Part shown: positions 23,826 to 26,985 of the stretch, one piece after another
Position numbering within the stretch: the first letter of the stretch is position 1
How the letters are laid out: every line of letters starts with the position of its first letter
The notes under the pieces: model-generated
What the model was told of the DNA's origin: nothing
The model's input: only the letters and a program-made list of their open reading frames with translations
The model's database searches: none
Position numbers and translations under genes: made by a program
Source: an uncultured Eubacteriales bacterium
Lineage (GTDB): Bacteria > Bacillota > Clostridia > Oscillospirales > CAG-272
DNA length: 26,985 nucleotides
Reading direction: 5' to 3'
Assembly: GCA_900547725.1 (NCBI GenBank)
Contig: URHR01000022.1
Coordinates: 1 to 26,985, forward strand

Positions 23826-26270
23826 ATGCAGGAAAACACAAAACCGAAGCGGGTCAGCCGACTGACCGAACGATTGGGGGAGAAAGACCCTGCCGTCAGC
23901 CGCCGCAGGCTGATCCGGCTCGGGAAACAGCTGATGCTTGGCGGTATCGCGTATCTGATGGGGCTGGGACGGCTGGCGTTTGACACCCGACCGTTCGGCA
24001 TTGCGCTGCTCTGCGCCTCGGGCGGGCAGGTGACGGGTATTCTCGGCGGGTTGATCTTTGCCGAGGTCGCACTGGGGGAGAACCCCGTGCCGATGATTGT
24101 GGTTTACGCGGTTGCGGCGGTGGTTCGTCTGACCTCGCGGATGCTGATGGAGTCCCCCGTGACGGCGGTTACCCTGCCCGAGGCGCTGCGGCAGTTGCTG
24201 AACCCCGCGCCCGACGTGCGGACAGGCTTTTCCGCGCAGCCCGACCGAAAATGGAGCGCGGCACTCGGCGAACAGCTTCGTGCCACTTTTTCCGACAGTC
24301 TCGCTCTGCGGAGCGCGACTGCGGCTGTCGGGATGCTGACGGTTTCGCTGGCGCGAGTCATCTCGGGCGGTTTCCGCTTCTACGATTGGTTTGCAATGGC
24401 GCTCTCGGTCATCGTCGCGCCCGCGGCGGTGATCCTGTTCGCCAACGCGTTGGAAGGCAGGCGAGACCGCTATCTGCTCTATCCGGTTTCGGTCGGTTTC
24501 GTGATGGCGGCGCTGGTCTGGTCGGCAGACTTTGCCGAGATTGCGGGCGTGCCGGTTTCGCTCCTGATTGCCCTGCTGCTCAGCCTTGCGGTTGCAAACT
24601 TTGCGGGGGTCTGGTACGGCGTTGCGGCAGGGGTGGTGTGTGGCGTTGCCTGCCGCCCCGTGCTGATTCCCGCGTACCTGATTGCCGCGCTGATCTGCGG
24701 CGGTCTGCGCGGGCGCGGAAAGGGGACGGTGGGAATCCCGCTTGCCTGTCTCGGCGCGCTCGGGTGGTCGGTTTACATTCTCGGCGCGGCGGAGGCTGTC
24801 ATGCTGTTGCCCGCTTACCTTGCGGTGGGAACGGTGATGACGCTTGCGGTCAGCCTTGCGGATCGGCATATTGAGGAGGAAGCGCCGTCCGGGGGCGGGG
24901 CGGATTCGGTCTTCCTGCGGCAGGCGCGCGACCGTCACGAGGACAGCAACGAGCGCTTCCGCGATCTTTCGGACGCGTTTTCGGGACTTTCGGAGATGTT
25001 CTACAATCTCAGCGACCGCCTTCGCCGCCCCGGCACGCTGGATCTGCGCCGCATTTGCGATTCCTCGTTTGACGCGGTCTGTTCCGACTGTCCGAACAAA
25101 ACGGTGTGCTGGGGTCTGGAATACTCCGAAACCCTTGCGGTGATGAGCGCGCTGATTGCCCAGTTGCACACCAAGGGGCGCGTGGACGGCGAGCAAGTCC
25201 CGGAGCATCTGCGGCATCGGTGTCAATCCATGGATCTGATTCTGCGGCAGATCAACGCGGGCTGTGCGCGGCTGACCGGAGAACTGCTCCGGAGCAGTCG
25301 GACTGAGGTGCTGGCGATGGACTACGAAGCGGCGGCGAATCTGATTAACGACGCGTTGGCGGAGGACGGCGGCGAATACCGCTCAGACCCCGATCTCGAG
25401 AACCGCGTGAGCGTTTATCTGCGTGACGCGGGCATCGGGTTCGGGAGCGTGACGGTTTACGGCAAGCGGCGCAGGCAGATTTTTGTGCGCGGAGTTGATA
25501 CCGAGCGGTCGAAGGTGACGCTTGACACGCTGCGCGGGGATCTTGGCGAGATGTGCGGTCTTGCGCTCGGGAAGCCGACGTTTGAAGTGGAGGACGGAAC
25601 TTCTTCCATGCTGCTTCAGGCACAGCGGTGTCTGTCGGTGGCGGGGGCGCAGTACAATCTTGCGGGCGAGGATGTCAGCGGGGACACGGTGAATCTTTTC
25701 GCAAACCGCAAAGACTATTTTTACGCGCTGATCAACGATGGGATGGGCGCGGGCAAGGAGGCGGCTCTGACCTCCGGTTTATGCTCGGTCTTTCTGGAGA
25801 AGATGCTTCGCGCGGGCAACCGTGCGGCAACGGCGTTGCGGATGCTGAACAATCTGATTCTTTCCCGCTGTCCCGACAGCGAGCGGGAGTGTTCCTCAAC
25901 GGTGGATCTGATGGAGTTGGATCTGATTACGGGCAAGGCTTCGTTCATCAAGAGCGGTGCTGCGCCGAGTTTCATTGTACGGGACGGTACGGTTCGCCGT
26001 TTGCAGGCAGGCAGTGCGCCGATCGGGATTATCCGCAAGTTGGACGCGCAGGCTGTGGAATTCGATCTGCGCGCGGGGGACACGGTGGTCATGGTGAGCG
26101 ACGGGATTCTTCAGGACGATCCCGAGTGCGATTGGCTGACTGCCTATCTCACCTCCTGCGGCACGCGCGAGCCTGAGGGCATTGTTTACGACATTTGCAG
26201 TCACGCGGCGGGCTTCCCCTCCCACGACGACTGCTCCGCGCTCGCTTTGCGGATTGGTGTTGCGGAGTGA
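23826..26270 (+). CDS. spoIIE: Stage II sporulation protein E, PP2C-type phosphatase
   Basis: An 814-residue membrane phosphatase that, in sporulating Firmicutes, dephosphorylates SpoIIAA to activate the forespore factor sigma-F and takes part in polar septation. Residues about 40-345 are strongly hydrophobic with roughly ten membrane segments. About 350-600 is the soluble regulatory/oligomerisation region with a Cys-containing stretch CSDCPNKTVCWGLEYSE. The C-terminal PP2C domain carries metal-binding residues in INDGMGAGKEA (D638), VMVSDGI (D759) and HDDCSALAL (D801/D802). Length is close to B. subtilis SpoIIE. GGAGAAGGGAAGG at 23804-23816 supports the ATG at 23826. It is transcribed alone within the window and followed by repeat copy D and a terminator. 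It is the best evidence that the host makes spores. Confidence 0.95.
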   Translation: MQENTKPKRVSRLTERLGEKDPAVSRRRLIRLGKQLMLGGIAYLMGLGRLAFDTRPFGIALLCASGGQVTGILGGLIFAEVALGENPVPMIVVYAVAAVVRLTSRMLMESPVTAVTLPEALRQLLNPAPDVRTGFSAQPDRKWSAALGEQLRATFSDSLALRSATAAVGMLTVSLARVISGGFRFYDWFAMALSVIVAPAAVILFANALEGRRDRYLLYPVSVGFVMAALVWSADFAEIAGVPVSLLIALLLSLAVANFAGVWYGVAAGVVCGVACRPVLIPAYLIAALICGGLRGRGKGTVGIPLACLGALGWSVYILGAAEAVMLLPAYLAVGTVMTLAVSLADRHIEEEAPSGGGADSVFLRQARDRHEDSNERFRDLSDAFSGLSEMFYNLSDRLRRPGTLDLRRICDSSFDAVCSDCPNKTVCWGLEYSETLAVMSALIAQLHTKGRVDGEQVPEHLRHRCQSMDLILRQINAGCARLTGELLRSSRTEVLAMDYEAAANLINDALAEDGGEYRSDPDLENRVSVYLRDAGIGFGSVTVYGKRRRQIFVRGVDTERSKVTLDTLRGDLGEMCGLALGKPTFEVEDGTSSMLLQAQRCLSVAGAQYNLAGEDVSGDTVNLFANRKDYFYALINDGMGAGKEAALTSGLCSVFLEKMLRAGNRAATALRMLNNLILSRCPDSERECSSTVDLMELDLITGKASFIKSGAAPSFIVRDGTVRRLQAGSAPIGIIRKLDAQAVEFDLRAGDTVVMVSDGILQDDPECDWLTAYLTSCGTREPEGIVYDICSHAAGFPSHDDCSALALRIGVAE

Positions 26271-26281
26271 GGGGGAGGGGG

Positions 26282-26358
26282 AAGACCTCGGGGCTCTGCC
26301 CCGAACCCTGCTTAGGAAACTTCTTGAAAGAAGTTTCCTAAGAACTTTCAAGAACTTT
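26282..26358. repeat. Dispersed three-hairpin element, copy D, after spoIIE (hairpins III and II)
   Basis: Opposite orientation to copies A-C. Hairpin III is TCGGGGC-TCT-GCCCCGA (26288-26304). Hairpin II is a perfect 15-bp stem CTTAGGAAACTTCTT with loop GA (26311-26342). It starts 12 bases after the spoIIE stop, and hairpin I, which acts as the terminator, follows at 26360. Confidence 0.8.
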
Positions 26359-26359
26359 A

Positions 26360-26395
26360 AGCAAGGGGATTTTTGCCTCTTGCTTTTTGTTTTTG
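26360..26395 (+). terminator. Rho-independent terminator of spoIIE (hairpin I of copy D)
   Basis: AGCAAGGGG (26360-26368) pairs with CCTCTTGCT (26376-26384) with one mismatch, followed by TTTTGTTTTTG. Confidence 0.7.
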
Positions 26396-26448
26396 CGGAT
26401 TTTGGATGTAGCCGTATTCCGTGCTACGAATTCCGGCTGCTCCCGCGC

Positions 26449-26571
26449 AAAATTCCGTCGAGCGGAATTTTGTCAGCGGCAACTTGTTGCCTCGCTTCGC
26501 TCCCGCTACCGGATAGAAATGGTTCAGGTTAGTTAATGGACGAAGGGCGGAACGACCCGTGTGTCGTTCCG
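26449..26571. repeat. Two short intergenic palindromes
   Basis: AAAATTCCG-TCGAG-CGGAATTTT (26449-26471) and CGGAACGAC-CCGTGT-GTCGTTCCG (26548-26571). Neither is followed by a T-run. The 26396-26591 stretch shows no convincing gene. Confidence 0.6.
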
Positions 26572-26591
26572 TGGTGGGCTACGTGGGCGGA

Positions 26592-26836
26592 GATATATCC
26601 CCCCTCATCAGTCGCTGAACGCGACAGCTTCCCCCCAAGGGGAAGCCTTCTTTGCGGCAGTGCTAACATAGCAAATACAACGCAAATACAACTCTTAGCA
26701 GAAAACAGAGGTTTAATTTGCCACTTCTTCACCCTGTTGTGCAGTGTGAAGGGGTTCTCACGAAGGCTTCCCCTTGGGTGGGAAGAAAACTGCAAGCAGT
26801 TTGTCGCGTTCAGCGACTGATGAGGGGGGATATATT
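26592..26836. repeat. 245-base MITE-like element with long terminal inverted repeats
   Basis: The left end (26592-26650) and right end (26762-26836) are inverted copies: GATATATCCCCCCTCATCAG, then GTCGCTGAACGCGAC, then a CCCCAAGGGGAAGCCTTC-type core. The right arm carries an extra 17-base palindrome (AAACTGCTTGCAGTTT-like). The centre has a tandem GCAAATACAAC x2 (26671-26692). There is no transposase; minus-strand frames across it are low-quality. I recall related repeats from gut Clostridia. Confidence 0.75.
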
Positions 26837-26960
26837 TGCACTCGCCAATAGTTGAAAAAGAGCAAGCAATTGCAACACCCAAACGTATATCATTTCAAAC
26901 GAACACCCACGAAGCCTCCGCTATCCAGACGCACTATGTTCGCACTCTCCCTGTCAATGC

Positions 26961-26985
26961 GTTGAAAGTTCTTGAAGGGGCTTGG
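26961..26985. repeat. Partial copy E of the dispersed element at the window edge
   Basis: GTTGAAAGTTCTTGAA then GGGGCTTGG, matching copy B at about 4731-4747 and 4780-4789 with hairpin II missing in between. Cut off by the window end. The stretch 26837-26960 shows nothing I can assign. Confidence 0.5.

Noticed and set aside
26529..26882. 117-residue minus-strand frame at the right end
   Set aside because: Most of it is the MITE-like inverted repeat; the translation follows the repeat arms and has no domain.
1..26985. CRISPR array, rRNA, tRNA, integrase, toxin-antitoxin pair or defence system
   Set aside because: I looked for regular short repeats with spacers, conserved RNA motifs and hallmark proteins and saw none. 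The repeats present are inverted, not spaced direct repeats.

Overview
The window looks like part of a chromosome from a spore-forming Gram-positive anaerobe of the Clostridia (an Oscillospirales-type gut bacterium is my best guess). The reasons are a stage II sporulation gene (spoIIE), a glycogen operon carrying the Firmicutes-type glgC/glgD pair, lipoprotein signal peptides, strong AGGAGG-type ribosome binding sites, sigma-A-type promoters and GC-rich codon usage. The taxonomic call is inference; no rRNA or tRNA gene lies in the window.

Layout. Positions 82-2325 (minus) encode a cytoplasmic GH78 alpha-L-rhamnosidase. A 404-base divergent intergenic region holds its promoter and two rightward promoters. 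The glycogen operon glgB-glgC-glgD-glgA-glgP (2730-11372, plus) follows and ends at a clear terminator. An 857-base gap (11373-12229) holds a 354-base foldback repeat and several palindromes. Positions 12230-14959 (plus) form a tight three-gene unit: a TIM-barrel sugar-phosphate isomerase-like enzyme, a nucleoside hydrolase-like protein and an AraC-family regulator. A second AraC regulator (15251-16222, minus) is transcribed divergently from a secreted-protein cluster at 16537-22983. A SLOG/DUF1273-type gene (minus, 23041-23523) converges on that cluster across a perfect bidirectional terminator. spoIIE (23826-26270, plus) is the last gene, followed by about 700 bases of repeats.

The least ordinary part is 16537-22983. 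It encodes a secreted beta-helix protein, a metallo-beta-lactamase-fold (MBL) protein, a 45-residue peptide, a sugar-type solute-binding lipoprotein with no permease nearby, and a second, paralogous MBL-fold lipoprotein. The beta-helix and first MBL reading frames abut at a run of six T. Removing one T gives a single 974-residue secreted protein, so this is probably one gene broken by a frameshift or an assembly error. The cluster looks like a cell-surface module of unknown function under a divergent AraC regulator.

A second theme is repeated intergenic DNA. A three-hairpin element occurs in four substantially complete copies (positions 1, 4701, 15199 and 26282) plus a partial copy at the right edge. 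Stem sequences differ between copies but pairing is kept. In three copies it sits at the 3' end of a gene, reading towards a terminator-like hairpin. Two larger inverted-repeat (MITE-like) elements lie at 11430-11783 and 26592-26836.
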